64,000 nucleotides of DNA from Aquilaria yunnanensis (taxonomy: Eukaryota > Streptophyta > Magnoliopsida > Malvales > Thymelaeaceae), in NCBI GenBank assembly GCA_039654915.1, contig CM077594.1, positions 94,564,893 through 94,628,892 of the forward strand, in the 5' to 3' direction. Shown here in pieces: positions 36,982-47,439 of the stretch. Positions within the stretch are counted from its first letter, which is position 1, and the number at the start of each line of letters is the position of its first letter. The notes beneath the pieces were generated by a model. It searched no databases. It worked only from the letters and a program-made list of their open reading frames with translations, and was not told the origin of the DNA. The position numbers and the translations under genes were made by a program.

Positions 36982-37548
36982 GTTAGTAAAGTTAGTAAAG
37001 TTAGTTGTTAATAATAATAATAATAATAATAAAATTTAGTAAAGTTAGTAATGTTAGTTGTTAGTAATTAGTCGTTAATAATAATAATAATAACAATCAA
37101 TAATAAATAAACAAGTAAATATAAAAGAGTTAGTAATTAGTTTTCTGCAAGGATAAAAGGAATGTTAGTGACTTGAATGAAAGAAAATAAGAAGATGAAG
37201 AGTTTAACAACGGTTTTACCCAGAAAATTAAAATTTTGAATCTCCTGGGACGAAAAACAGAGAAACGCAACGGGAAAATGGCAGGGGAGGTGGCTGGCGG
37301 CTGGCGCCGGCGGGATGGAGGGAGGTGGGCACGATGACGGTGCGACGGGAGGTGGCCGGCTTGCGGAGTGGAGGCGGCCCGAGCGACGGCAGCGGGAGAC
37401 CGCTAACGGAGCGGATAAAGAGAGGGAGAAGAAGGGAGGCTGAGAAGCGTGGAGCGACGGGACGGCGTGGACGACGACGGGCGGTGCGGCTGGAGGGAGA
37501 ATGGCGGTGGCTGTGGCGGTGTCGGCGGCGAGCAACGGCGAAAGGAGC

Positions 37549-37553
37549 GTCGG
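37549..37553. repeat. Target-site duplication of element M, left copy
   Basis: GTCGG directly before the 5' LTR, identical to 53921-53925 directly after the 3' LTR. Confidence 0.92.
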
Positions 37554-37629
37554 TGTTGACATCCAATTTCGTTCGGCCATTAAAAAAATTTTTCATTAAA
37601 AAATTAAATTAAATATTAATTCAAAAAAA

Positions 37630-37664
<35 letters not shown>

Positions 37665-40162
37665 TAAAAAATTTAATTAGTTTAAAATATATTTTTGTTT
37701 TGTGAAGATTTGATTTAAAAAGATATATATGGGTATATGTGTATGTTTGAAGTAAAAATTAAAACTCCATAAATGACAAAATTAAAAAGTTTGAGGTAAA
37801 AATGACAAAATTGAGAAGTTTCGGAAAAAATTGACAAATTCTGAAAGTTTCAGGAGCTTTGCGTAATTTTTCGCATCAATTTTGGGCCAGACGGACGTTT
37901 CTGGCCCAAATTGACAGAAAACGACAAAATTGTCAGAATCAGAAGCATCTGATACTTATCCAGAGGATAAGACACGTAAAGGACTGAAACTGTCATTTTA
38001 CCAATTTAAGAGATAAGTTTTGATTATTTTTATTATTTAATTAGGAACAGTTCAGCCAAACTTCCTCTATAAATAGGGGTCCAAATTTGATGCTGGACAG
38101 GAAAAAAGACAGAAAAAAATAGAACGAAAGCTTGGAGCTCCGTTTTAAAAAAAGGAAAAATTACAGTCTTAGCCCTTCAGCCTTTCCTTCTTTCTTCAGA
38201 AGAACATAAATTGTTTTTAGTTTTTTCTGCCCCCCTGCCGTTTATCACCGTTTCTCCTCTTTCTCTCACTCCGCCGTCGCCTCCGCCCGCCGCCGCCCAG
38301 TCGCCGTCGCTTCCCCCGCCGTCGCTGCGCCGTTACCCTTCCGGCCCGCCGCTCCGTCGCCCTCCGACCAGCGCCCTCGCCGCCCCTGCCGTCTCGCATC
38401 GCCGTCGCCCCTGCCGTCCCGCGTCGCCGTTGCGGCCGCCGTCGCCCTTCCGCCCCGCCGCCCCGTCGCCCTCCGTCCAGCACCGCCGTCGCCTTCTCTT
38501 CCTCCGGCGTGCCCCTCCTCCTTTCTCCTCCTTCTTTTTCTCTCCACACCGCCGACTGCCGCCGTCGTCCTGCCGTCTCTCGCCGCTGCGCCCAGCCGTC
38601 CCGCTGCCGTCGCCCCTCCGCCTTGCCGCCCCGTGTCCGTGCCGCCGCGCCAGCACCGCCAGCCCCACCCCTCCTCTTGCGTCGCGCTGCGTTTCGCGTT
38701 TCCAGAAATTCAAATTTCAATTACTAAAGGTACAACTCCCTTTTAGTCCTCTATCTTTTTAATTTATTTTACTTTGGTCACTAACCTTTTATTTTGATCT
38801 TGCAGAATTAATTACTAACTCTTTTAATTTTTACTTGTTTATTTATTTGTTTGTTATTGTTATTATTACTAACCCTTTTTTTTATTATTGTTATTAACTC
38901 ACTAACTTACTAACTTTACTAACCTTTTATTATTATTATTGTTACTAATTTACTAACCTTTTATTATTGTTATTATCATTATTAACATCTAACTTTTCTA
39001 ACTTTTGCTAACTTTTATAATTCATGGAAGGTTATACCTCCTATTTATTTATTTTTTTTAAGTGGATGGTCAAAAAGCCCCACTTTATTTATTTATTTAT
39101 TATCTTTTAATATTCCTTTATATGTTTACATGTGTTATTTTATTCATTTTTTTTATGTCTAAACTAAAAAAAAAACCTCCCCTTTACTTTACTTTATTTA
39201 ATTTTCCTTTATGCCAAAATTTTACTTCATGATAAAATTTATTTCACTTATTTAATAATAAATAAAATAAATAAGTAAATAATAAATAATTATAAATGAA
39301 AAAAAGAGAAGTTTTTATGTAAATAATTAACTTTCTTCATTTTTAAGGCTATCAAAAAAATCTTTTTCAAACAAAAATCCCCATCCTTCATTATTTCAAA
39401 TCTTCATTATTTTGAAACATCAATTTTATTTCTTTAAAAAAATTAACCTTTTATTAAAATTATTAAAAAATCATAATTGAATAATTCTAAAGATACAACA
39501 AAAAATCAATTCTGTTTTTTTTAAATATATTTTTAAAGTAATAATAATTAAAAATTCAAGAAAAATAATAAAATAATAATAAAATCCAATAAAAATTATG
39601 ACTAAAATTCATTAAATAAACAATTAATTAAAAATTTAATTTCTATATCCGGATGATCCGGCAGGATCCGCGGTTTAGAAAATATCAATTTTTTTGAAAT
39701 TGAATAAAAATAAATATAAAGATAAAAATCCATATTTTACGATATGGATTAAATTATTTAAAATTTCGTCAAATTCCGTGTCCGGGTGACTCGGCAGAGT
39801 CCATGGTTCGGAATTAAAACTTTCGTGTCCGGGTGACTCGGCAGAGTCCATGGTTCGGAAATATCAAATTTTTATACAAATTAATTACTAAATATTTTTA
39901 AACCGGTATTAATTTAAAAATTCACATCCGATTAATTCAGTTAAAATTTCTAGTTTGAAAATTAACTGAATATTTTTTTAAAGTAAAGCAAAACAAAATT
40001 GAAATCAACTAAGGTACCAATTTTTGGGCATTTTAACAAAGTTGTTTTAACGTAACCGTACTCCCGAATCCCCGAACTCTCGCAGACCAATTTTAAGGTG
40101 ACCAATCGACCTAGGTGAAACAGATTGGTGGCGACTCCCGAAAACGACCCGACGTTGCCACA
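37554..40162 (+). repeat. 5' LTR of element M (2609 bp)
   Basis: TGTTGACATCC...GTTGCCACA. It holds a TATA box at 38067-38076, a CCG-rich block (38220-38700), splice-like borders AAAGGTACAACT (38725) and CTTGCAGAATTAATTAC (38800), and stem-loop boxes at 39645-39860. Confidence 0.92.
38067..38076 (+). promoter_or_regulatory. TATA box in 5' LTR of element M
   Basis: CTATAAATAG within CTTCCTCTATAAATAGGGG. The same box is found in the 3' LTR (51802-51811) and in the LTR of element R (about 59290), followed by the presumed start of the R region. Confidence 0.75.
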
Positions 40163-40165
40163 GCT

Positions 40166-40183
40166 TGGGGACTCCACTGGGGA
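40166..40183 (+). other. Primer-binding site of element M
   Basis: TGGGGACTCCACTGGGGA, starting 4 bp after the LTR. Element R has TGGCGACTCCACTGGGGA at the same place, so M carries one mismatch. From the literature on Ogre elements I expect a tRNA-Arg primer; this needs alignment against tRNA 3' ends. Confidence 0.65.
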
Positions 40184-41046
40184 GTCGACGTTAGTGAGTC
40201 GAGCCTACAAGTTGATTTGTTTTGATTTGCTTTGCTTATATTTATGTGGATTTATATGTTATATTTACTTAGGTAAACATGCATTATGCATTCACAATAT
40301 GAAGCTCTATACCTGAGCTTCTTCAAAGCGAACACGTTCTTTCTAAGCAGAATTGGTGTTGTTGTCCTTGAGAGGCCATGGTCTCCAAGCCTTCACCGGT
40401 TTCAAAGTAGCAAAGTAGTGTATTGCCTTCTGAGACGGTTAGTCTCTGCATGGGCCCATGAAAAGCTACGACTCGAATTAATCCATTCTTTACATAAACC
40501 CTAGAGGGTAAGGAATCGGGCTGTCACTATAATTTAGTGACGGGATTCGGGAACTATCCCTTGCCTTTTTGATAAGCCACCTTATGCATATAGAACTCCC
40601 CACTTAACCATAGAACTGACCATAGAATTTCTACCATTTTACCAACGCCATAAGCATATCCTTGTTATGCTGTGTTGTTGCTCTACACTTTTATTTTTTC
40701 GTGTCTTATATTTATGATTTTAATTCATTTTTTTCATAATAGTTCATGAGTTGTTAATTGCTATTTAACTTGTTAATAACCTTATTTTTCTTTTGTTATA
40801 CTTCTGTTTTGTGCAATTTTCTCCATGCATCAAAACCACGCATCAAACTATAATAACTTTTGGTCTTTCTAATGATAACTAGAAGTCTTGAAGTTCCATG
40901 ATAATGGATAATCAAACTCACTTATTGCATGCATGCATCCATTGCATCAATCACATACACATAGAATCTAAAAAAATAAATCTTACTTTTAAAAGGATAA
41001 AATTGGACCTCAACACCGATATTCAACTCTGCTCCAAACAAGATTA
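40184..41046 (+). other. 5' leader of element M
   Basis: Collinear with 61404-62377 of element R. A 72-codon frame (40286-40504) is open in both copies, but all visible differences change the amino acid, so coding is doubtful. No other feature seen. Confidence 0.6.
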
Positions 41047-43137
41047 ATGGCAGAACAAATCGAAGGACGTCTCATAAAGATAGAGTCCAAGATAGAAGGT
41101 ATGGCCGAACAAATAAGACAATTGATGGAGCTAATCAAGGGGAAAGCAATTCAAGTTCCCATCAAAGAAGCACAAGTTCAGCCACCCATGACAGAAAGAG
41201 AAATGCTTACTTTATTTGTTCAGACACTGAAGCACCCATATTATGACAAACTCATTGGCAATTCAGCAGCTAATTTCTCTGACGTCGTCATGTCTGGAGA
41301 AAGGATCGAGCATGGGATTAGGACCGGGAAGATTACCGAGTCCTTTAATGATCCTATGAAAAGAGAAGGACCATCTAGAAGAAAGGAAGACGAAGTACAA
41401 CAAATAGGACGCGGAAGAGAGATTCCCCTCGTAGGTACTGTGGCTACCGGGCCTCGCCTATCCTATTCTACCAATTGGCCCAACAATTATCCTGTCCACA
41501 GGCCTAATCAATTACAGCCACCTGTTCTGACCCCTCCAGTACCTGCACAAAGACAAAGAGAAGTCTTTGCGCCAATTCCTATGACTTACACTGAGTTGTA
41601 TCCAAAACTCATTAAAAGACAATTCATCTGTCCAATTCCTACAAAGCCATTCAAACCCCCATATCCAAGGTGGTATGACCCCAACATAACTTGCCCATAT
41701 CATGATGGCGTTACAGGCCATGGCCTGGAAAATTGCATAGCATTGAAACGTACAGTCCAACAATTAATCGAGTCAAAATGGTTGGACTTTTTCGATGAAC
41801 CAAACATCGCTCACAATCCATTGCCGCCTTATCAATCAAAACCAGTCAATGTAATAGAAGAACACTGGCCGATAAAGAAGTCAGTCAACGATATCATAAC
41901 CCCTCTTAAGCATGTATATTCATGCCTTCTGAAAGAAGGGGTTATCATCCGGAAGTCTTCTTTTAAACATGAAGAAGTCAAAGATGAGGACTGGTGTGAC
42001 TTTCATGATAGTAAAAGTCATTCTATCCAAGAATGCTCAGAATTCCGTGAAAGTCTACAAAGGCTCATGGACTCATCCCAACTTATCATTTTTACGTCGG
42101 ATAAAGATGATGATGTAAATGTGATCACTAAAGAACGGGAAGTCAATGCTACGCCAAAACCACTAGTTATACCAATTTCAAAATCTATTGTCAAGCCTTT
42201 AAGAACTCGAGTCCCGAGGTCATTCCTCTACAAATCAGACAAGGCTGTTCCATGGAGCCATGATTACACTTCCAACATCACATCAACTCCGTTAGAAGTT
42301 AGGAGTATGACTAGAAGTGGTCCATGTTACTCTCCAGAACAAATGTACAAGTTTCAACAAGATAAGAACGTCATAGACCCAACAAGTGAGCCTCTAGATA
42401 CAGATACATCCAAAGAGCAAGAGATGTCTCAAGAGGTGACAGATGAACAAACTACTGAGTTTCTCAAACTCATGAAGCAAAATGAGTACAGCACCGTGGA
42501 GCAGTTAAACCACCTGCCAACAAAGATCTCCATACTTTCACTACTCATAAGCTCTGATGCTCATCGAGAAACCCTAATCAAAGTCTTGAATAAGGCCTAT
42601 GTTGAGCCAGATATTTCAGTGAATAATTTTGACCACCTCGTCAACAACATCATCGCACAGAATCTCATCACATTCACTGACGATGAGATACTAGCAGAAG
42701 GAAGGGGTCACTCTAAGGCTCTATATATTTCGGTTAAATACAAAGATCGAACTATGACTAGAGTTATTGTTGATAATGGGTCAGCTCTAAACATAATGCC
42801 AATTGAGACCTTACACAAGTTTGGTATAGACTCATCATACCTCAACTACAGTCATATCACTATTCAAGCATTTGACAGGACGAATAGAAATGTCGTTGGA
42901 AAAATAGAGCTGCTAATAGAGATCGGCCCTTGTGTCTTTCATATCACATTCCAAGTTATGGACATTAATCCTTCTTATACTTGTCTGTTGGGAAAACCAT
43001 GGATTCATATGGCCGGAGCAATTCCCTCCTCATTACACCAAAAAATGAAATTCATTTTTGAAGGAAAGTTAATCACAGTCTTTGCTGGTGAAGACATTCT
43101 GCTATCATCCATATCAACGGTAGCAAAGACCAAGTAA
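41047..43137 (+). CDS. Gag-protease protein of element M (696 aa), N-terminally shortened gag
   Basis: Structural protein plus aspartic protease of a Tat-like Ty3/Gypsy element. Residues 1-37 look like a short coiled coil (IKIESKIEGMAEQIRQLMEL). Next comes only the C-terminal part of the gag domain (MTEREMLTLFVQTLKHPYYD, then GERIEHGIRTGKI). Two zinc-knuckle-like modules follow: CPYHDGVTGHGLENC at 216-230 and CDFHDSKSHSIQEC at 317-330, both C-x2-H-x4/5-H-x4-C. The protease lies at about 560-690, with the catalytic motif DNGSALNIMP (Asp at 576) and the flap and C-terminal LLGKPWIH. The frame has no defect and stops after the protease. The homologous frame in element R has the same shortened gag start, so the shortening preceded transposition. 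The missing gag N-terminus and pol imply mobilisation in trans. Confidence 0.85.
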   Translation: MAEQIEGRLIKIESKIEGMAEQIRQLMELIKGKAIQVPIKEAQVQPPMTEREMLTLFVQTLKHPYYDKLIGNSAANFSDVVMSGERIEHGIRTGKITESFNDPMKREGPSRRKEDEVQQIGRGREIPLVGTVATGPRLSYSTNWPNNYPVHRPNQLQPPVLTPPVPAQRQREVFAPIPMTYTELYPKLIKRQFICPIPTKPFKPPYPRWYDPNITCPYHDGVTGHGLENCIALKRTVQQLIESKWLDFFDEPNIAHNPLPPYQSKPVNVIEEHWPIKKSVNDIITPLKHVYSCLLKEGVIIRKSSFKHEEVKDEDWCDFHDSKSHSIQECSEFRESLQRLMDSSQLIIFTSDKDDDVNVITKEREVNATPKPLVIPISKSIVKPLRTRVPRSFLYKSDKAVPWSHDYTSNITSTPLEVRSMTRSGPCYSPEQMYKFQQDKNVIDPTSEPLDTDTSKEQEMSQEVTDEQTTEFLKLMKQNEYSTVEQLNHLPTKISILSLLISSDAHRETLIKVLNKAYVEPDISVNNFDHLVNNIIAQNLITFTDDEILAEGRGHSKALYISVKYKDRTMTRVIVDNGSALNIMPIETLHKFGIDSSYLNYSHITIQAFDRTNRNVVGKIELLIEIGPCVFHITFQVMDINPSYTCLLGKPWIHMAGAIPSSLHQKMKFIFEGKLITVFAGEDILLSSISTVAKTK

Positions 43138-44290
43138 CCTTCTCTTCCAAGTTGGTGTGACCCAAATCCCAAATGTAACTGAAAATTCTGTGGTACTGAA
43201 ACTCAAGGTCCAACAGTTGGCCGAGTCCAAGTTGCTAGGCCCGATGTGATTGGTAATTGAAAGTGAAGATTTTGAGCTGGAATTACATTGATTTTGGAAG
43301 GGCTCCAAGTCAGATCTGACCTAACAGTTCGCACACACTTTTGAATGATAGGGAATCCTTTGAATAAACTTGTATCATTGATAGCTTGCCAAAGTAATTT
43401 AATAGTAAAAATCTCCTAGATTTAGTCCAGAATCTAGGGTGTAGTCTTTGTTAAATGGACACCTGGTATTCTTTTTCTGGTACAACAAAAAGATGTAATG
43501 TGTGCATTCTACCACTCTTTACCAAAAATTCCATTTTTACATCTATCTCTCACTCTTACACTACCCATTATTGCCATCACATTTTACTTTGTAAAAGATA
43601 CTACTCGTGGGTAAAAATGAAAGTTAAGGGAGATTTGATAGTAGTGACCTTGAAAGTGCTGCCAAATCTAGTAAGAAGGATTTCAAATGTTGCACCTCAA
43701 CTCTAAACAAAAGAATTCACAGTGGTTATCAACATTCTTGCAAGAAGTCTCGGGTTAGCTTCCAAAGAAGGTAGCTCTCATATTAAATGACTTCAGTGGC
43801 CTCCCAATTCTCACAAATGCTCAACACAAAAAAAAAAGGGTTCTCGGTTCTCCGCAACACAAACTCCAAAAAGGAAAGAAGTTTTTCCCTTCCATCAAAA
43901 GCCATAAAAGGGAAAATTCAAAACCAAAAAAAAACAGAGAGACTGAGAGCAAGCACGAGCAAGCAAAACCACTTGAGTCATCTCATTTCAAAAGAGTTAT
44001 CAAGTATGTCATCACCATAGCTCACACAAAAAAAAAAAAAAACAACAACAACGAAAAAAAAAGAAACAAAAAAAAGAAAAGAAAAGAGGCTCAAGTTAGA
44101 GCAAAAGAAAAAAAAAAGTGAGTTATGAATTCTAGACTAAAAACCTGCAAAGGCGGTTTAGAAGACAAAAGCAACCCTCAAGCCAAGCGTACATAAAGAT
44201 TACGATAGTTGGGGGTAACAAATGAGGTCCAACTTTCTAGAAAACGTGGCAAGTTTGAGGTCATCACTATTAAGTTTTTTACCATAATCA
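43138..44290 (+). other. Collapsed pol region of element M
   Basis: No reverse transcriptase, RNase H or integrase core motif is readable. A short stretch at about 43610-43670 (KMKVKGDLIVVTLKVLPN) may be a trace of the integrase C-terminal GDLV.KK.LP motif. From about 43790 the DNA is A-rich, followed by AAAACCTGCAAAGGCGG, a type of sequence that follows pol in Tat elements. This suggests a deletion of several kb between 43137 and about 43600. Confidence 0.5.
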
Positions 44291-44293
44291 GAT

Positions 44294-44640
44294 CTGCTCA
44301 CGAGTAGTATTAAAAGACCCTTCTTCCACACCACTTAAACTTAACTTTCCTCAGACCGAACATCCTCATTCAGTTAAAAGACTATCATTGTGAATCATGT
44401 TTCTACCTTATTTAATACTGCTCACGAGTAGTATTAAAAGACCCTTCTTTCACACCACTCAAACTTAACTTTACTCAGACCTAATATTTACCTCTTAATA
44501 TTATTCTCATTCAGCTAAAAGACTGCCACAAAAAAAAACATTCAAACTTAACTTTCCTCACACCTAACATTTACCTCTCGATATCATCCTCATTCAGTTA
44601 AAAGGCTATTATTGTGAATCATGTTTCTACCTTATTGCCT
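44294..44640 (+). repeat. Tandem duplication, 124-bp unit, about 2.5 copies
   Basis: CTGCTCACGAGTAGTATTAA recurs at 44294 and 44418 with following CCCTTCTT.CACACCACT and CTCATTCAG blocks. A third partial copy from about 44530 shares ATTGTGAATCATGTTTCTAC. Confidence 0.75.
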
Positions 44641-45895
44641 TGCACAGTTTATGTCTTCGAGTTGGAAAGGGAAGAATGGCAGGATATTTTAATTAAAAAC
44701 AAAGACCGTAAATTACTTTGTCAAGCTTTGCAAATTGATGAAAGTTTTTCTTTAAGGCCAAACCATTATTCATTAATGTATGTAGACTTAAAAGTGAGGA
44801 GATAGCTTGAGTCTTTCTTTAATAAGATGTGATTCTTGTAAGAGAAATTTACGATCAAGTACCATCACAAAGGTCTAGAAATGCTCGACCTTCTGTTAAA
44901 TCAAAGGCGAGATGATACCTTTTATCCACATAAATACCATATTCAGGGGGGCAAAGTAGTCTCTACGAAGCGTAAGAGGAGTACTGCTAACAAAGAAGTT
45001 CAATAGACAAGGGGGCAAGTCTTATGGATCAAAACATGAGTTCAAGGAAGAGCAATCATTCAGATTATAACATGGGGATAAGTAAGTGTCGGCACGGTCA
45101 CAAGAAAAGGGGCAAAGCAGACATTGAAAGTAAAACCTTTGATGGTATCAAATCCATGACAATGGATGAGTACCCGAAAGAGATATAAATTATGAGGCGG
45201 GCCAATTTTAAAGAAATTGAGGCCAAAATTCAAGAACAAGTCAAAGAAAGGGGATTTTGAAAAGAGTTGGGCTTTTGAGGCAGTGAACAAAAGCTGGAAA
45301 GCATAAAGAGATTTAATGATAGCCCAAGAAGGCAATTATAAAAAGGATCCAGTAAAGCAAAGATATGAAGAACTAGATCACTCCAAAAAAAAAATAAAAA
45401 AATAAAATAAAAATAAAAATAAAAAAGAACCATCAATTACACATGCTTTGCATTCATGCATTTCACATCATGCATGCATGACTTTTACATGATAGGAATC
45501 AAATGGGAAACACATCCACCGCACCGTTACAGCAGTATAAGCTGAGATCTCAATAACATCAGCTCTTACCAATCTATCACTAGATGCACAGCTGATATAC
45601 TGTACCCAGCCTCATCAGCAATTCAAAGATAAAGTAGACAATATTGTCAAAAGCCTGGTAATCGATTCAATAATCGAGGTTACACCTGGATGGACAGAAT
45701 TGACGCCAGCTTAGCAGTATCCAAGATAAGAGATAGCTATGGTAAAAAATAAGGCGGACATTAAGAAATATTGTCGTTGAAAATTTGTCAAAAGCAGACA
45801 AAAGATTCAATAAGCAAGGACTGGATCGACGTCAGCTGGACGGAATATCAAAGATAAGAAATATCAATTACATCAAAATAAAGTAGGATCCACTT
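44641..45895 (+). other. Non-coding internal region of element M
   Basis: A frame at 44614-44805 lacks an ATG and has no recognisable domain. Poly-A-rich runs occur at 45385-45425, and an imperfect repeat of about 100 bp at 45620-45850 (ATATTGTC..AAAGC and GACG.CAGCT blocks). No gene called. Confidence 0.45.
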
Positions 45896-46004
45896 TTCCG
45901 GTTAAGCGGCGGATACGGTACTCCGTGACTCTCAAGTCGGTTCTCTCAGTTGCCCATAATAACTGATTCTTTCCTCTCTTCTTTCTTTTACTTCCCTCTA
46001 GAAA

Positions 46005-46577
46005 ATGGATCCTACTCTTTCTGTCTTACGAAAATATTTTCTTTCTCTCCCAATGAACATTCTTAAAAAGATCTACCAAGTTCGCTGTGAACAATTAAGA
46101 GTTCTGATGCACAAAGGAATCCCTGAAGATGTGCACAAAGGAATCCCTGAAGATGTGCGGTGGTTAATCGAAGCCAAGGTTCGTCTGGCAGGTGAAATCC
46201 CAGAGACATTTGTGTCTCACATGCCTAGTATAGGCAAAAGCTCTTATGCCAAAAAGCGAAGAGCGAAAAGGTTACAAGTCTGCCATAAATGTGGACGGTG
46301 GACTTGTAATACTAAATGTCGTTCTTTAGGAATGATCTCCGATAATCGAGAAGATAAAATACGATTCATCAAGAATGGCCTGAGTAAGGACTCATTGGAT
46401 GATATCCAATTGACTCTTGAGACGCATTCTTGTGGATCAGTGCAACGCGAACTTCTTGGTTTATGGAGCATTTTTCATGAAGAACGAGAACGATACAGTC
46501 CCGGGAATCTGACTGTAAATGACCCTGTTTGCCAGCTTGTAAGAAAACTGGATGGAAAGCAAATCCTCGACTCATAG
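46005..46577 (+). CDS. Small basic Cys-rich protein resembling betaflexivirus nucleic-acid-binding proteins, copy 1 (190 aa)
   Basis: Starts at ATGGATCC after a CT-rich leader. The N-terminal half is a helical-looking region (LPMNILKKIYQVRCEQLRVL). Then comes the core: GKSSYAKKRRAKRLQ, a strongly basic patch, directly followed by CHKCGRWTCNTKC (C-x2-C-x4-C-x3-C) and, about 15 residues on, DKIRFIKNGL. The order of a G-[KR]-S-x-[YF]-A-x-[KR]-R-R basic patch, a Cys cluster and a conserved [RK]-[IL]-R-F-[IV]-x-x-G is what I know from the 3'-proximal Cys-rich nucleic-acid-binding proteins of carla- and vitiviruses (Betaflexiviridae), several of which suppress RNA silencing. This is inferred from motif order only. 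An 8-codon tandem duplication (HKGIPEDV twice) is peculiar to this copy. The frame is intact. It could alternatively be a retroelement-specific zinc-finger protein of independent origin. Confidence 0.65.
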   Translation: MDPTLSVLRKYFLSLPMNILKKIYQVRCEQLRVLMHKGIPEDVHKGIPEDVRWLIEAKVRLAGEIPETFVSHMPSIGKSSYAKKRRAKRLQVCHKCGRWTCNTKCRSLGMISDNREDKIRFIKNGLSKDSLDDIQLTLETHSCGSVQRELLGLWSIFHEERERYSPGNLTVNDPVCQLVRKLDGKQILDS

Positions 46578-46738
46578 AAGCCGTTAATGCCGTTACTGGA
46601 CGTAAAGCCAGTGGAAGATGTGAGCCACAGTCACAATTACTATACATACAATTTGTCATATTTGGAAAATTTACATTTTCTTTTAACAATAATGTACCTA
46701 CTCCCATAAGTGTAATCGACACGCTATCCTTTCATCAC

Positions 46739-46746
46739 TATAAATG
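46739..46746 (+). promoter_or_regulatory. Possible TATA box before copy 2 of the virus-like gene
   Basis: CTATAAATG in ATCACTATAAATGCATG, about 115 bp upstream of the ATG at 46862. The corresponding place before copy 1 has no such box. Confidence 0.4.
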
Positions 46747-46861
46747 CATGTTTTTCTTTCCGGTTAAGCAGCAGATACGGTACTCTGTGATTCTCAAAGT
46801 CGGTTCAGTTTCCTACAATAACTGATTCATTTCCCTCATCCATTAAATTCTTCTTTCATCA

Positions 46862-47410
46862 ATGGATTCTACTCTTTCTACCCTGCAAAAGTACTTTCCT
46901 TCTCTCCCAATAAATGTTCTTAAAAAGATTTATCAAGCTAGATGTGAACGATTCAGAGTATTTATGCACAAAGGCATTCCTGATAATGTGCGGTGGCTAA
47001 TCGAAGCTAAGGTTCGTTCAGCTGGTGAAGTTCTAGAAGCGTTCTTTCCCCGTATGCCCGGCTTTGGTAAAAGCGCTTATGCCAAAAAAAGAAGAGTAAA
47101 GAGGCTAGGCGTTTGTCATAATTGTGGATGGTGGATTTGCGGCAATAAATGTCGTTCTCCAGGAGTGATCACCAGAAATAGTAATGATAGAATAAGATTC
47201 ATTAAGAATGGCTTGCGTAAGGAATCTCTAGAAGATATTCGAGAGATTCTTGAAGCGCATTCTTTCGGAATAGTGCAATTTGAGATTGTTGGATTATGGA
47301 TAATTCTCCAAAAAGAATGAGATCATTATAGTCTTGGGAATCTGACTTTAAACGACCCAGTTTGCCAGTTTGTGAGAAAACTGGATGGGATGCAAATCGC
47401 CGATTCATAG
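46862..47410 (+). CDS. Virus-like Cys-rich nucleic-acid-binding protein, copy 2 (open for 152 aa, then a premature stop)
   Basis: Same layout as copy 1: helical N-terminus (LPINVLKKIYQARCERFRVF), basic patch GKSAYAKKRRVKRLG, CHNCGWWICGNKC, then DRIRFIKNGL. The Cys spacing C-x2-C-x4-C-x3-C is kept although most neighbouring residues differ, which suggests selection on the core before the copies decayed. The frame ends at a TGA (47318-47320) where copy 1 has CGA (Arg). Homology continues without frameshift to a TAG at 47408-47410, so the last 30 or so residues are lost. The basic and Cys core lies well before the stop. Confidence 0.6.
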
Positions 47411-47439
47411 AAGGCATTGAAGCCGTTACTGGATGCAAA

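Noticed and set aside
38211..38762. Long open frames on both strands in the CCG-rich block of the LTR (also 51912-52668 and 4004-4643)
   Set aside because: Low-complexity Pro/Arg/Ser-rich translations on both strands, produced by base composition. Indels between the two LTRs shift the frames.
40286..40504. 72-codon leader frame, also open at 61506-61718
   Set aside because: Conserved because the elements are closely related; visible differences are replacements and no family resemblance is apparent.
44614..44805. 63-codon frame between gag-pro and the cargo genes
   Set aside because: No ATG in frame at its start and no recognisable domain; it partly overlaps a tandem duplication. Kept only as a possible remnant.
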